Positions 28,840 to 36,261 of a DNA stretch of 64,000 nucleotides are shown here, piece by piece; position 1 is the stretch's first letter, and the number at the start of each line of letters is the position of its first letter. This stretch comes from DASYQD01 sp963837455 (GTDB taxonomy: Bacteria > Acidobacteriota > Thermoanaerobaculia > Multivoradales > JAIOJS01), in contig CAWINM010000010.1 of the NCBI GenBank assembly GCA_963837455.1, forward strand, positions 62,001-126,000, read 5' to 3'. The position numbers and the translations under genes are program-made. Below the pieces are notes generated by a model. The model did not search any database. It was not told the DNA's origin and saw only the letters and a program-made list of their open reading frames with translations.

Positions 28840-29627
28840 CGCCAGGCCGGCTCCGGCGCCGGCTCCGCCGGTGCGGCCGCGCTGCCGCCCGCGCGCTCGT
28901 CGGCGACCGCCCGCACCCGCTCGCGGAAGCGCTCGAGCAGCACCCGCTGGCTCGTCATGCTCACCAGGTTCTCCGGGTGCCACTGCACTCCCCACAGCCA
29001 CCACTCGCGGTCCCTTCCCGCCACCGCCTCGACGATGCCGTCGGGAGCCACCGCGACCACCTCGAGGCCGGGCGCCACCTCCTTGATCGCCTGGTGGTGG
29101 CGCGAGTTGACGAGCGAGGTCTCGCGCGACAGCAGGTCGCCGAGCTCGCTCTGCTGCGACAGCGGCTGCACCGGGTGGATGAGGGCGTCGCGCGGGAACG
29201 AGAGGTCGTGGAGCACGGCGTTGGGCCACATCAGCTTGAGGTCCTGCCAGAGCGTGCCGCCGAGGAAGGCGTTAGTCACCTGCAGGCCACGGCAGACGGC
29301 GAAGCAGGGTGTGCGCGCCGCGCGCGCGCCGGCGAGGAGCCCGATCTCGAGCAGGTCGCGCTCCGGCATCAGCGACAGGTTGGCGTGCGGATGCGGCTCT
29401 TCGCCGTAGTGGCGAGGCTCGACGTCGGGCCCGCCGCAGAGCAGGAGGCCGCCCGCCGCGGCGGCGAGCGCCGGAGCGTCGGCGGCGGCCACCGTGTCGG
29501 GAGTGACGACCCGGACGTCGTCGTCGGGCACGCCGATCAGGCGCAGCGCTTCGAGATAGGGCTGCGCCCGCTCGGCGAAGGAGCAGGAGACGAGGATGCG
29601 CCCGCCGGCCTGCGTGCCCGCGCTCAC
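28836..29627 (-). CDS. Class I glutamine amidotransferase-like gamma-glutamyl hydrolase (PuuD type)
   Basis: 263 aa. The nucleophile elbow reads CFAVCRGLQVTNAFLGGTLWQDL, which matches the peptidase C26/PuuD family, and the His-Glu pair lies in GVQWHPENL. Members hydrolyse gamma-glutamyl bonds, as in gamma-glutamyl-GABA. Its place inside an acyl-CoA gene block is unexpected; it may reflect degradation of an amine or amino acid feeding into acyl-CoA. ATG at 29627, overlapping the thiolase stop by 4 nt (ATGA). The C-terminal 20 residues are Ala/Pro-rich. Confidence 0.85.
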   Translation of the reverse strand: MSAGTQAGGRILVSCSFAERAQPYLEALRLIGVPDDDVRVVTPDTVAAADAPALAAAAGGLLLCGGPDVEPRHYGEEPHPHANLSLMPERDLLEIGLLAGARAARTPCFAVCRGLQVTNAFLGGTLWQDLKLMWPNAVLHDLSFPRDALIHPVQPLSQQSELGDLLSRETSLVNSRHHQAIKEVAPGLEVVAVAPDGIVEAVAGRDREWWLWGVQWHPENLVSMTSQRVLLERFRERVRAVADERAGGSAAAPAEPAPEPAWR

Positions 29628-30821
29628 GCCGGCCGCTCCACCAGCGCCGCCAGGCCCATGCCGCCCGAGACGCAGAGGGTGGCGATGCCGCGCTCACCGC
29701 CGCGGGCGGCGAGACCGTGCAGCAGCGTCACCAGGATGCGGGCGCCGGTGGCGCCGATGGGGTGGCCGAGGGCGATGGCACCGCCGTCGGGGTTCACCCG
29801 CGCCGGCGCGAAGGGGAGCTCCTGCAGGCAGGCGAGCACCTGGCTGGCGAAGGCCTCGTTGAGCTCCACCTCGTCGATCTCGGCGTAGTCGAGCCGCTGC
29901 CGCGCCAGCAGCTGGCGTACCGCCGGCACCGGGCCGATGCCCATGACGCGCGGGTCGACACCCGACCACCTCCCAGTCGAGCAGGTAGCCGGCGGGAGCG
30001 AGACCGAGGCGTTCGGCCGCTCCCTCGGAGGCCACCACCATGGCGGCCGCGCCGTCGGTGATCCCGAGGCGTTGCCGGCGGTGACCGTGCCTCCCTGCCG
30101 GAAGACCGGTGGCAGCCTGGCGAGCGACGCCGGGGTGACGCCGTCGCGCGGGTGCTCGTCGCTGCGTCACCAGCGTCTCGCCGCCCTTGCCGCGGGACCG
30201 CGACGGCGACGAGCTCGCCGGCGAAGCGGCCCGGCCGGCGCGCCTCCTCGCAGCGGCGCTGGCTCTCGGCGGCGTAGGCGTCCTGCTGCGGCGCGGTCGA
30301 TGCCCGCCTCGACGGCGAGCTCCTCGGCGGTCTCGCCCATCACCAGCCGCGACAGCGGGCCGTTGAAGCCGTCCTTGTACATGCCGTCGACGATCTCGGC
30401 GTGACCCAGGCGATAGCCCCAGCGCGCTCGCGGCAGCAGGTAGGGCATGTTGGACATGCTCTCGGTGCCGCCGGCGAGGACGCGCCTCGGCCTCGCCCAG
30501 CCGGATGGCGCGCGCCGCGCAGAGCACCGCCTGCAGCCCCGAGCCGCAGGCCTGTTGACGGTGAACGCCGGTCGCTCCTGCGGCACGCCGCTGCGCGAAG
30601 GCGATCTGGCGGGCGGTGTTGGGACCGCCGCCCGCCTGCCGGGCGTGCCCGAACACTACCTGGTCGATGCGCTCCGCCGGCAGCGCCGCCCGCGCGAGCG
30701 ATTCCCGTGCGGCGGCGGTGCCGAGGTCGGCGGCGGTGAGCGCCGCCAGCGCACCACCGAAGCGGCCGATCGGCGTCCGTACCGGCGCCGCCAGGACCAG
30801 GCGTTGATGGTTCGCAGCCAT
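29624..30821 (-). pseudogene. Acetyl-CoA acyltransferase (thiolase), multiple frameshifts
   Basis: The whole thiolase can be traced from the ATG at 30821 (AANHQRLVLAAPVRTPIGRF) to a stop at 29624, but it is scattered over all three frames. Landmarks in order: the active-site Cys in QACGSGLQAVLCAARAIRLG; LAGGTESMSNMPYLLPRARW in the next frame; GGETLVTQ; GITDGAAAMVVASEGAAERL; then in another frame VELNEAFASQ, GGAIALGHPIGATGARIL and ATLCVSGGMG with the second Cys. I count at least seven frame changes, near 30590, 30560, 30485, 30290, 30190, 30165-30070 and 29958. The codon pattern within each segment still looks coding. Confidence 0.85.
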
Positions 30822-30946
30822 GTCAGCCTCGAGCGCCTCCACCGGACGTTAACGACAGCGCGCGGCGCCGTCATTCCGGCGGGCCGCCGCCGTAACGAGC
30901 CGACGCCGCGGCTCCTGCCTCCCGGCGCCGGCCCCGCGCTCGCCGG

Positions 30947-31765
30947 TCAGGCGCCGCGGAACTTCGGCTTGCGCTTCTCGACGTAGGCGGTCAGGCCTTC
31001 CTTGGCGTCCTCGCTCTGGAAGAGCTGCTGCTGCAGCTCGCGCTCGATGGCGAGCGCCGCACTCGAAGGGGACCTCGCAGCCGCTCTGCACCGAGCGCTT
31101 GATCCGGCCCACCGCCTTCGCCGCCTTGTTCGGCGGGCAGAACTGCCGCGGCGTACTCCATGCACCTGGCCCGCGAAGTCATCGCCGGCGGCTCGAAGAT
31201 CTGGTTGACGATGCCCCAGTCGAGGCCTGCTCGAAGCCGAAGAGCTCGCCCGTCGTCATCAGCTCGATCGCGCGTGCTCTTGCCGATGAGGCGCGACAGC
31301 CGCTGCGTGCCGCCGGTGCCGGGCAGCACGCCGAGCGTCACCTCGGGCAGGCCGCACCTTGCCCGCGCCCTTCCTGGCGAGCGGAGGTCGGCCGCCATGG
31401 CGATCTCGAGACCGCCGCCCACGGTGTGGCCGTTGAGGGCGGCGATCACCAGCTTCGGCGTCTGCTCGAGGCGGTTGAGCGTCTCGTTGGCGTGCAGGCA
31501 GAAGAAGTACTTGAAGACCGGGTCGGCGCCGCTTGAGCATGTTGATGTTGGCGCCGGCGCAAAAGAACTTCTCCCCCGCCCCGCAGGACGATGACGTGCA
31601 CCTCGTCGGTCGAAACGCGCGCGCAGGATGGCGTCGTCGAGCTCGCCGCATCATCTCGTGCGTGTAGCAGTTGGCGGGGGGGAAATCGAGCGTGAAGTAG
31701 GCAACTCCCTCGCGGGTTTCGTAGTGCACCAGTGTGCGCTGCTCGGTAGCCGTCTCGACGGTCAT
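30947..31765 (-). pseudogene. Third enoyl-CoA hydratase, multiple frameshifts
   Basis: The start at 31765 is good (GGAGGAGACTGCG before ATG), giving MTVETATEQRTLVHYETREG and FTLDFPPANCYTHEMM. Crotonase landmarks then appear in different frames: GEKFFCAGANINML (oxyanion hole), VIAALNGHTVGGGLEIAMAA, LPEVTLGVLPGTGGTQRL with the second Glu, and the C-terminal AKEGLTAYVEKRKPKFRG ending at 30947. At least five frame changes are needed. It lies directly upstream of the broken thiolase, separated by 125 nt. In total length and order of motifs it is a normal 270-aa crotonase. Confidence 0.82.
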
Positions 31766-31930
31766 CGCAGTCTCCTCCGGGGCGGAAACGGGTGGTTGGG
31801 AAGGGTCGAGCTCCGGGGGTCGCGGGGCGCCCCGCTCGGGGCAAGTATCTTGTCACAGCCACCGCGGGCAGGTGGCCGGAGGTCCTCGCGGGCGGGCTCA
31901 CGGCGGGGCGGCACACCGCCTTCCGTCGTC

Positions 31931-31959
31931 TTGACCCCTCGGCAAGCGCTTCCTACAAT
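31931..31959 (+). promoter_or_regulatory. Strong sigma-70 promoter
   Basis: TTGACC at 31931-31936, a 17-nt spacer and TACAAT at 31954-31959 lie 60 nt before the ATG at 32019. Spacing is optimal, with one mismatch in each box. Confidence 0.65.
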
Positions 31960-32018
31960 GAGGTTTTCGCCGAGCCCGTAGCCCAGATCCTGGTGCCCCC
32001 CGTGTCCGCACCCCGCCG

Positions 32019-32714
32019 ATGATCACCGGCTACAACACCGACGTTCGCTACCGGGAGCGGGTGTTTCACGTCCAGACCGAAGACAAGGGGCTGAACAACC
32101 CCTACATCGAGAGCGTCGTCTACTTCGGCGGCCAGGTGATGGCCGCCAAGCGCGCCACCTACGCCGACCTGCTGCAGGAAGGCCGCGGCATGGACGCCGT
32201 CGCCAGCCGGATGGACAACCAGCACCGGATGATGATCGCGGCGATCCGCTCCGGCAAGCTCGACAGCAAGCTGCGCGACGTCCTGGGGCCCGACGCGGCC
32301 GACGAGACGCGCATCGCCGATGGCCGCGGCACCGGCTCGACCCTGCTCGACCAGGCGCGCGACGACGATGGGCCGACGCTCGACCAGGTGATCCTCGACT
32401 ACCTCACCTCCGAGGCGCCGCACGAGCAGCTGGCGCTGGTGCTCTCGGGCGACGCCTTCGCCGTCGGTCGCACCAGCCGCCTCGCCGTGCGCGCCACCTC
32501 GGTGCGCAGCGGCCTGCCCGTCGCCGGCGCCCAGGTCACCGTCAAGCTCATCTCCACCGTGCGCGAGCCGTTGGTCCTCGGCCACGGCACCACCGATGAC
32601 GAGGGCCTCTTCAACCTCGACGTGGCGGTGCCGCTGCTGCCCGGCGGCATGGCGGCGGTGATCGTCTCGGCGACCAGCCTGGTGGGCAGCAGCGAAGTGA
32701 AGCAGATCCTGTGA
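32019..32714 (+). CDS. Hypothetical protein with C-terminal Ig-like domain
   Basis: 231 aa, no signal peptide. The N-terminal 100 residues (MITGYNTDVRYRERVFHVQT, then LNNPYIESVVYFGGQVM) look like a conserved small domain that I cannot name. An acidic linker follows. The last 95 residues, from LALVLSGDAF, carry beta-rich repeats (RLAVRATSVRSGLPVAGAQV, then TTDDEGLFNL) like an Ig-like or transthyretin-like fold. The GTGA overlap at its end couples it to a ThiS-like gene, so the two products probably work together. It has its own strong promoter. Confidence 0.75.
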   Translation: MITGYNTDVRYRERVFHVQTEDKGLNNPYIESVVYFGGQVMAAKRATYADLLQEGRGMDAVASRMDNQHRMMIAAIRSGKLDSKLRDVLGPDAADETRIADGRGTGSTLLDQARDDDGPTLDQVILDYLTSEAPHEQLALVLSGDAFAVGRTSRLAVRATSVRSGLPVAGAQVTVKLISTVREPLVLGHGTTDDEGLFNLDVAVPLLPGGMAAVIVSATSLVGSSEVKQIL

Positions 32715-32929
32715 CCGTCACCGCCGGCATCGCCATCGTCGTCAACGGCGAGCCGCGCACGGTGGCGCCGGGCGCGCGCCTGCTCGACCTGCTCGCCGAG
32801 CTCGCCGTCGACCCGCGTGCCGTCGCCGTCGAGCGCAACGGCGAGGTGTTGCGTCGGGCGCGGCTGCCGGAGGTCGTGCTGGCAGCAGACGACCGGCTGG
32901 AGATCGTCCGCTTCGTGCAGGGCGGCTGA
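32711..32929 (+). CDS. ThiS/MoaD-family ubiquitin-like protein
   Basis: 72 aa. A beta-grasp protein: VNGEPRTVAPGARLLDLLAE at the start, VAVERNGEVL in the middle, DDRLEIVRFVQGG at the end. The C-terminal Gly-Gly is the site that ThiF/MoeB-type enzymes adenylate before a thiocarboxylate is formed. ThiS donates sulfur in thiamine thiazole synthesis. No thiG, thiF or other thi gene is here, so it could equally be a sulfur carrier or protein modifier for the unknown upstream partner. GTG at 32711 overlaps the upstream stop. Confidence 0.82.
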   Translation: MTVTAGIAIVVNGEPRTVAPGARLLDLLAELAVDPRAVAVERNGEVLRRARLPEVVLAADDRLEIVRFVQGG

Positions 32930-33015
32930 GCTCGCGGCCCGGCAGGGCGGCGCCGCCGATCCGCATGCAGCCGAGGAACCGGCTCCGCGCCGCACCCCAC
33001 GATGCCCGGCCGGGA

Positions 33016-33044
33016 TTGTAAGGGTGGGTCCGACCAGCTATATT
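33016..33044 (+). promoter_or_regulatory. Promoter of tRNA-Lys
   Basis: TTGTAA at 33016-33021 and TATATT at 33039-33044 with a 17-nt spacer, 20 nt before the first base of the tRNA. Confidence 0.6.
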
Positions 33045-33063
33045 TACGGCGCTTCGCGAGCGT

Positions 33064-33139
33064 GGGCCGCTAGCTCAATTGGCAGAGCAGCAGACTCTTA
33101 ATCTGCGGGTTCGGGGTTCGATTCCCTGGCGGCTCACCA
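33064..33139 (+). tRNA. tRNA-Lys (anticodon CTT)
   Basis: A full cloverleaf of 76 nt with encoded CCA. The acceptor GGGCCGC pairs with GCGGCTC (one G-U). The D stem is GCTC/GAGC. The anticodon stem GCAGA/TCTGC carries the loop CTCTTAA, so the anticodon is CTT. The T arm is CGGGG-TTCGATT-CCCTG. Its 3' part from 33100 is repeated exactly at 34621, marking it as the integration target of the element that follows. Confidence 0.97.
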
Positions 33140-33141
33140 TC
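33092..33141 (+). repeat. Attachment-site repeat, left copy (within tRNA-Lys)
   Basis: Bases 33100-33141 are identical to 34621-34662 (42 bp). Extended left to 33092 the match continues with two differences (TT here, CC in the other copy, at the second and third anticodon positions). It covers the anticodon loop to the 3' end of the tRNA, the usual target of tyrosine integrases. Confidence 0.9.
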
Positions 33142-33175
33142 TACCAACCTCAACGCAGTCAGTAGCTTGGAAGTG

Positions 33176-33199
33176 ACCGCCGGCCGTCTGGCCGGCGGT
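33176..33199. terminator. Strong hairpin after tRNA-Lys
   Basis: ACCGCCGGCC at 33176-33185, loop GTCT, then the exact complement at 33190-33199, followed by TT. It can end tRNA-Lys transcription from the left or serve the remnant integrase from the right. Confidence 0.65.
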
Positions 33200-33204
33200 T
33201 TCAC

Positions 33205-33233
33205 TTACGGCGCCGTAAGGCTTTCCGTAAGGC
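33205..33233. repeat. 14-bp palindrome plus CCGTAAGGC direct repeats
   Basis: TTACGGCGCCGTAA (33205-33218) is a perfect palindrome. CCGTAAGGC occurs at 33213-33221 and again at 33225-33233, 12 bp apart. The position just inside the attachment repeat suggests arm-type or excisionase binding sites of the integrated element; this is inference. Confidence 0.4.
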
Positions 33234-33534
33234 TGCGGCTCGAAAGCGTGACCTTGGGCTGCTTGCGAGGTCACTCCTCGCGCTCGCCGGTCGAGGCGCG
33301 CTTGCGCTCCGCGAGCCAGGCATCCAGGTCCTCGCGGCCTTCTTGTGCGCTCTATGGGGACGGCACGCTCCACCGACCCCATGCGATGGCGGGAGAGGTG
33401 GGGCGCGATGAGAATCCGCCGGAGCCGCATTTCCAGCCTGCGGCGAACATGAGCGTCTCGAGCAGCCCGTAGAGTCCGGTGCCCGCGCTCGCATGCGGCG
33501 CCGGATGAATTCGGCAGGGTTCTGCCGAGCCCGT
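33234..33534. other. Element remnant without intact gene
   Basis: No convincing intact gene. On the minus strand a short frame ending at 33271 reads QEGREDLDAWLAERKRAST, reminiscent of the C-terminal tail of tyrosine integrases (…ALDAWA…). This would place the lost end of the integrase here, beyond the toxin-antitoxin pair. The rest is decayed coding-like sequence. Confidence 0.35.
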
Positions 33535-33831
33535 CTATGAGCGCCGCTGCCAGCCGCTCGGGTGCTGCCGGTGGTGCCGCACCGCGAGGATGATCCCCTC
33601 GGCTTCGCTCATCCGGTAGAAGAGGGCGTAGGGGAAGCGCCTGAACGGCGCGCGACGGATGCCCTTCTCGGGGTAGACGACGGGATAGGAGCGAGGGTTC
33701 GCGGCTACCCGCCCTTGGGTAGCCCGGAAGGCGGCGAGGAATTCCTCGCCGAGCCCGGCGCGCCGCTCCTCGTACCACAGCGCGGCCTCGGCAAGATCGC
33801 GCGCGACCGCGGCGCGCGAGCGCCAGTTCAT
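33535..33831 (-). CDS. RelE/ParE-family toxin
   Basis: 98 aa. AVARDLAEAALWYEERRAGL, FLAAFRATQGRVAANPRSYP and RRAPFRRFPYALFYRMSE form the ParE-like plasmid-stabilisation fold, which acts on ribosome-bound mRNA or on gyrase. The ATG at 33831 overlaps the antitoxin stop as ATGA. It lies between the two attachment repeats, so it came with the integrated element. Such pairs help keep mobile DNA in place. Confidence 0.88.
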   Translation of the reverse strand: MNWRSRAAVARDLAEAALWYEERRAGLGEEFLAAFRATQGRVAANPRSYPVVYPEKGIRRAPFRRFPYALFYRMSEAEGIILAVRHHRQHPSGWQRRS

Positions 33832-34064
33832 CGGCGGTGAAGGATGCGGCGGGCTTCGGCGATCGTGTCGTCGATCGAGATCGCGCTCGCGGGATCAGCC
33901 TCGTGATCGGCCACGCGCCGGTCGAGCAGCTCTCGGTCCGCATCGGTGAGCGGCCCAAGATTTTCCGGATCCGCGGCGAGGTTGTCCCAAGCGCGGCCAA
34001 TGAGCTCGATCTGCTCCTCCGTGGGGAGCTCGGCGAGAGCGCGTTCGAGCTCGATCTTCGTCAT
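33828..34064 (-). CDS. Addiction-module antitoxin (TIGR02574-type)
   Basis: 78 aa. TEEQIELIGRAWDNLAADPE, followed by LTDADRELLDRRVADHEADP, is the standard putative addiction-module component that pairs with ParE/RelE toxins. The end SIDDTIAEARRIL should wrap the toxin. The ATG at 34064 begins MTKIELERALAEL. A longer frame to 34325 exists only because the remnant integrase runs in the same frame upstream. Antitoxin first and toxin second with a 4-nt overlap is the normal arrangement. Confidence 0.88.
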   Translation of the reverse strand: MTKIELERALAELPTEEQIELIGRAWDNLAADPENLGPLTDADRELLDRRVADHEADPASAISIDDTIAEARRILHRR

Positions 34065-34089
34065 GTTTCGCAGTGTACGCCTCCTCCAT

Positions 34090-34535
34090 GGTGCGTCAAT
34101 AACCGGGTCGGGCTCTTTCTTCAGCGCCGCTCCGATGGCTCTGAGCTCAGCCGGCGAGAAGGGTCGGCCGGCTTCGCGTTCGGGAGGCAGATACTCGGCC
34201 TTGAACTTCGTCCACAGCGCGCCGAGCGTGCGTACCCCGGTCGGCCCGGACGTCTCCTCTGCCGGGTCCTGCCGGCGCTCCACCTGCTGGCGGAGGCCCG
34301 CGACCCTTTGGGCGCGCCGCCGCAAGATCGAGCTCGGTGGGATAGTCTCCGAGAGTCATGCGGCGCTCGCGGCCGCCGATCGAATAGCGATAGACCCAAG
34401 CCTTGAGGCCCCGGCTCGTGATCCTCAAACCCAACCCGACGGTGTCGCGGTCCCACAGGAAGACCTGTTGCTTCTTCCGGTCGCCGGTCGCCGCAGCAAC
34501 GCTCTCGTCGTGAGTTTCTTCAGCTTGCAAGTACC
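34090..34535 (-). pseudogene. Tyrosine integrase remnant (N-terminal part)
   Basis: Minus-strand frames contain QQVFLWDRDTVGLGLRIT and SIGGRERRMTLGDYPTELDL, the DUF4102/arm-binding N-terminal domain of tRNA-targeting tyrosine integrases. After about 34315 the next frame carries on with GLRQQVERRQDPAEE, then GALWTKFKAEYLPPEREAG and FSPAELRAIGAALKKEPDP. There it stops, just upstream of the antitoxin. The catalytic core with its Arg, His and Tyr is missing. One frameshift plus a deletion have killed it, so the element cannot excise itself. Confidence 0.75.
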
Positions 34536-34612
34536 TTTGATAACTCTCACTTAGACCCTGTGTGGAGGACCCAAGAGCAGTCGCCCGCAGCTTACGGCAA
34601 ACTCGGTTTTGG

Positions 34613-34662
34613 AGACTCCCAATCTGCGGGTTCGGGGTTCGATTCCCTGGCGGCTCACCATC
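34613..34662 (+). repeat. Attachment-site repeat, right copy
   Basis: Exact copy (34621-34662) of the 3' end of tRNA-Lys including CCA, with a two-base difference (CC for TT at 34619-34620) in the flanking extension from 34613. It marks the right border of the integrated element of about 1.5 kb. Confidence 0.9.
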
Positions 34663-34810
34663 CACCCCTCCTCTTCTCGCATCGCCGTCTCCTCCCGTGT
34701 CGCCGTCTCGTCAGCCCTCTCCGTCGACGTTCGCGCCGGCAACCCTTGCCCGCACGGTTCCGCGCTGTGGAGGCAGCGGCAACCCCTCGCCGCGCTAGAC
34801 TCCGCGCGGC

Positions 34811-34895
34811 GCGAAAGTGGCGGAACTGGCAGACGCGCTAGACTTAGGATCTAGTCCCGAAAGGGGTGGGGGTTCGAGTCCCCCCTTTCGCACCA
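34811..34895 (+). tRNA. tRNA-Leu (anticodon TAG)
   Basis: 85 nt, class II tRNA with encoded CCA. The acceptor GCGAAAG pairs perfectly with CTTTCGC. The anticodon stem CTAGA/TCTAG carries loop CTTAGGA, so the anticodon is TAG (reads CUA). The variable arm is TCCCGAAAGGGGT, and the T arm GGGGG-TTCGAGT-CCCCC is perfect. It lies 37 nt before the trigger-factor gene. A TAGACT box at 34796-34801 may be its -10 element. Confidence 0.96.
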
Positions 34896-34932
34896 AATCC
34901 CCTGGCCGCAGATTCCCCTGCCGAGGAAGTCG

Positions 34933-36240
34933 ATGAGCGTAGTGCTTTCGGTCGAAGAGGTCGGCCCCTGCCGCAAGCAGCTGAAGATCGAGGTGCCGGC
35001 CCCGGCGGTCGCTGCCGAGACCGAGCGGGTAATCGGCGAGTACCGCAAGCGGGCCCGGCTGCCCGGGTTCCGCCCCGGCAAGGTGCCGGCCAACATCGTC
35101 CGCCAGCGCTTCAAGAAGGAGATCGAGCAGGACGTGGTGGAGCGGCTGGTGCCGCGCTACTGGCACCAGGCGGAGGCCGAGCAGGAGCTCGACCCGCTGC
35201 TTCCTCCGGAGCTCGGCAACGTCGACCTCGCGCTGGGCGAGTCGATGACCTTCACCGCCGTCGTCGAGACTCGCCCCGCGATCGAGCTCGGCAACTACAA
35301 GGACGTGCAGCTTCCCGACCTGCCGGTCGAGCCCACCGCGGAGGAGATCGACGGGCAGCTCGAGGAGTTTCGCCGTCGCGCCGGCGAGTGGAAGAAGGTG
35401 GAGCGGCCGGCGGCGCGCGGCGACCGGGTGGTCGCCGAGATCACCGAGGGGCATGGGGAGCCGCAGAAGACCTCCTTCGAGGTCGGCGACGAGCACGTCT
35501 GGGAGGAGCTGTCGCTGGCGGCCACCGGGCTCAGCGCCGGCCAGTCCTCGAGCTTCCGCCGCCGCGCCGCCGAGAGTGAGGAGGCCAAGGACTACAGGGT
35601 CAAGGTCGACACCGTCGAGGAGCTCGAGCTGGCGCCGCTCGATGACGAGCTGGCGAAGAAGGTGAGCCGCTTCCAGACTCTTTCCGAGCTGCGCGCGGCC
35701 GTGGAGACGATGATCGGCGATGCCAAGAAGCGCGAGCGCGGCCGCCAGCGCGAGAGCTGGCTCTTGCAGCAGCTGCGCGAGCGGCACCCGCTCACCCTGC
35801 CCGAAGGGGTGGTGCAGCAGGAGATGGAGACCATGGTGCGCGACTATGCCCACCAGCTCTCCCACCAGGGCGTCGACGTCGAAAAGGCGGAGATCGACTG
35901 GGGCGCCCTCGGCGAGCGCGCCCGCCCCGACGCCGAGCGCGTCGTGCACTCGCGGCTCCTGCTCGACGCCATCGCCGAGGCGGAGGGGATCGAGGTACCC
36001 GAGGAGCGGCTCGAGGCCCTGCTCGCCGAGATCGCCCGCGAACGCAAGTCGACGCCGCTCGCGGTGCGCCGCGACCTCGACGGCTCCGGTCGCCTCGCCG
36101 GGCTGCGCCGTCAGCTCCGCCGCCAGCAGACCGTCCGTCACCTGCTCGGCGAGGAGCCGGGGGTACAATCCGATTGGGTCGAGGCGCACGAGCACGCCGA
36201 TCACGGTCACGCGCACGACGACGAACACGGCCACGACTGA
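34933..36240 (+). CDS. tig: Trigger factor, ribosome-associated chaperone
   Basis: 435 aa. The ribosome-docking signature GFRPGKVP is intact (about 45-52) and the N-terminal domain is normal. The central FKBP-like domain (about 150-240) is poorly conserved, and I do not see a clear prolyl-isomerase active site. The C-terminal arms follow. The last 17 residues are a His/Asp/Glu tail (HEHADHGHAHDDEHGHD), which could bind metal. ATG at 34933. It is followed 21 nt later by clpP, the standard tig-clpP-clpX-lon order, here interrupted by two unrelated genes. Confidence 0.95.
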   Translation: MSVVLSVEEVGPCRKQLKIEVPAPAVAAETERVIGEYRKRARLPGFRPGKVPANIVRQRFKKEIEQDVVERLVPRYWHQAEAEQELDPLLPPELGNVDLALGESMTFTAVVETRPAIELGNYKDVQLPDLPVEPTAEEIDGQLEEFRRRAGEWKKVERPAARGDRVVAEITEGHGEPQKTSFEVGDEHVWEELSLAATGLSAGQSSSFRRRAAESEEAKDYRVKVDTVEELELAPLDDELAKKVSRFQTLSELRAAVETMIGDAKKRERGRQRESWLLQQLRERHPLTLPEGVVQQEMETMVRDYAHQLSHQGVDVEKAEIDWGALGERARPDAERVVHSRLLLDAIAEAEGIEVPEERLEALLAEIARERKSTPLAVRRDLDGSGRLAGLRRQLRRQQTVRHLLGEEPGVQSDWVEAHEHADHGHAHDDEHGHD

Positions 36241-36261
36241 GCGGGCAGGAGCTAGCGACCG

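Noticed and set aside
33134..34000. A 288-codon minus-strand frame across the toxin region
   Set aside because: It is out of frame with the clear toxin and antitoxin genes, and its only sensible stretch is a short decayed piece.
34551..34742. Small minus-strand frames reading NRTPNPQI or GIEPRTRRL
   Set aside because: These are the well-known false peptides from reading a tRNA 3' end on the wrong strand; here they come from the attachment repeat.
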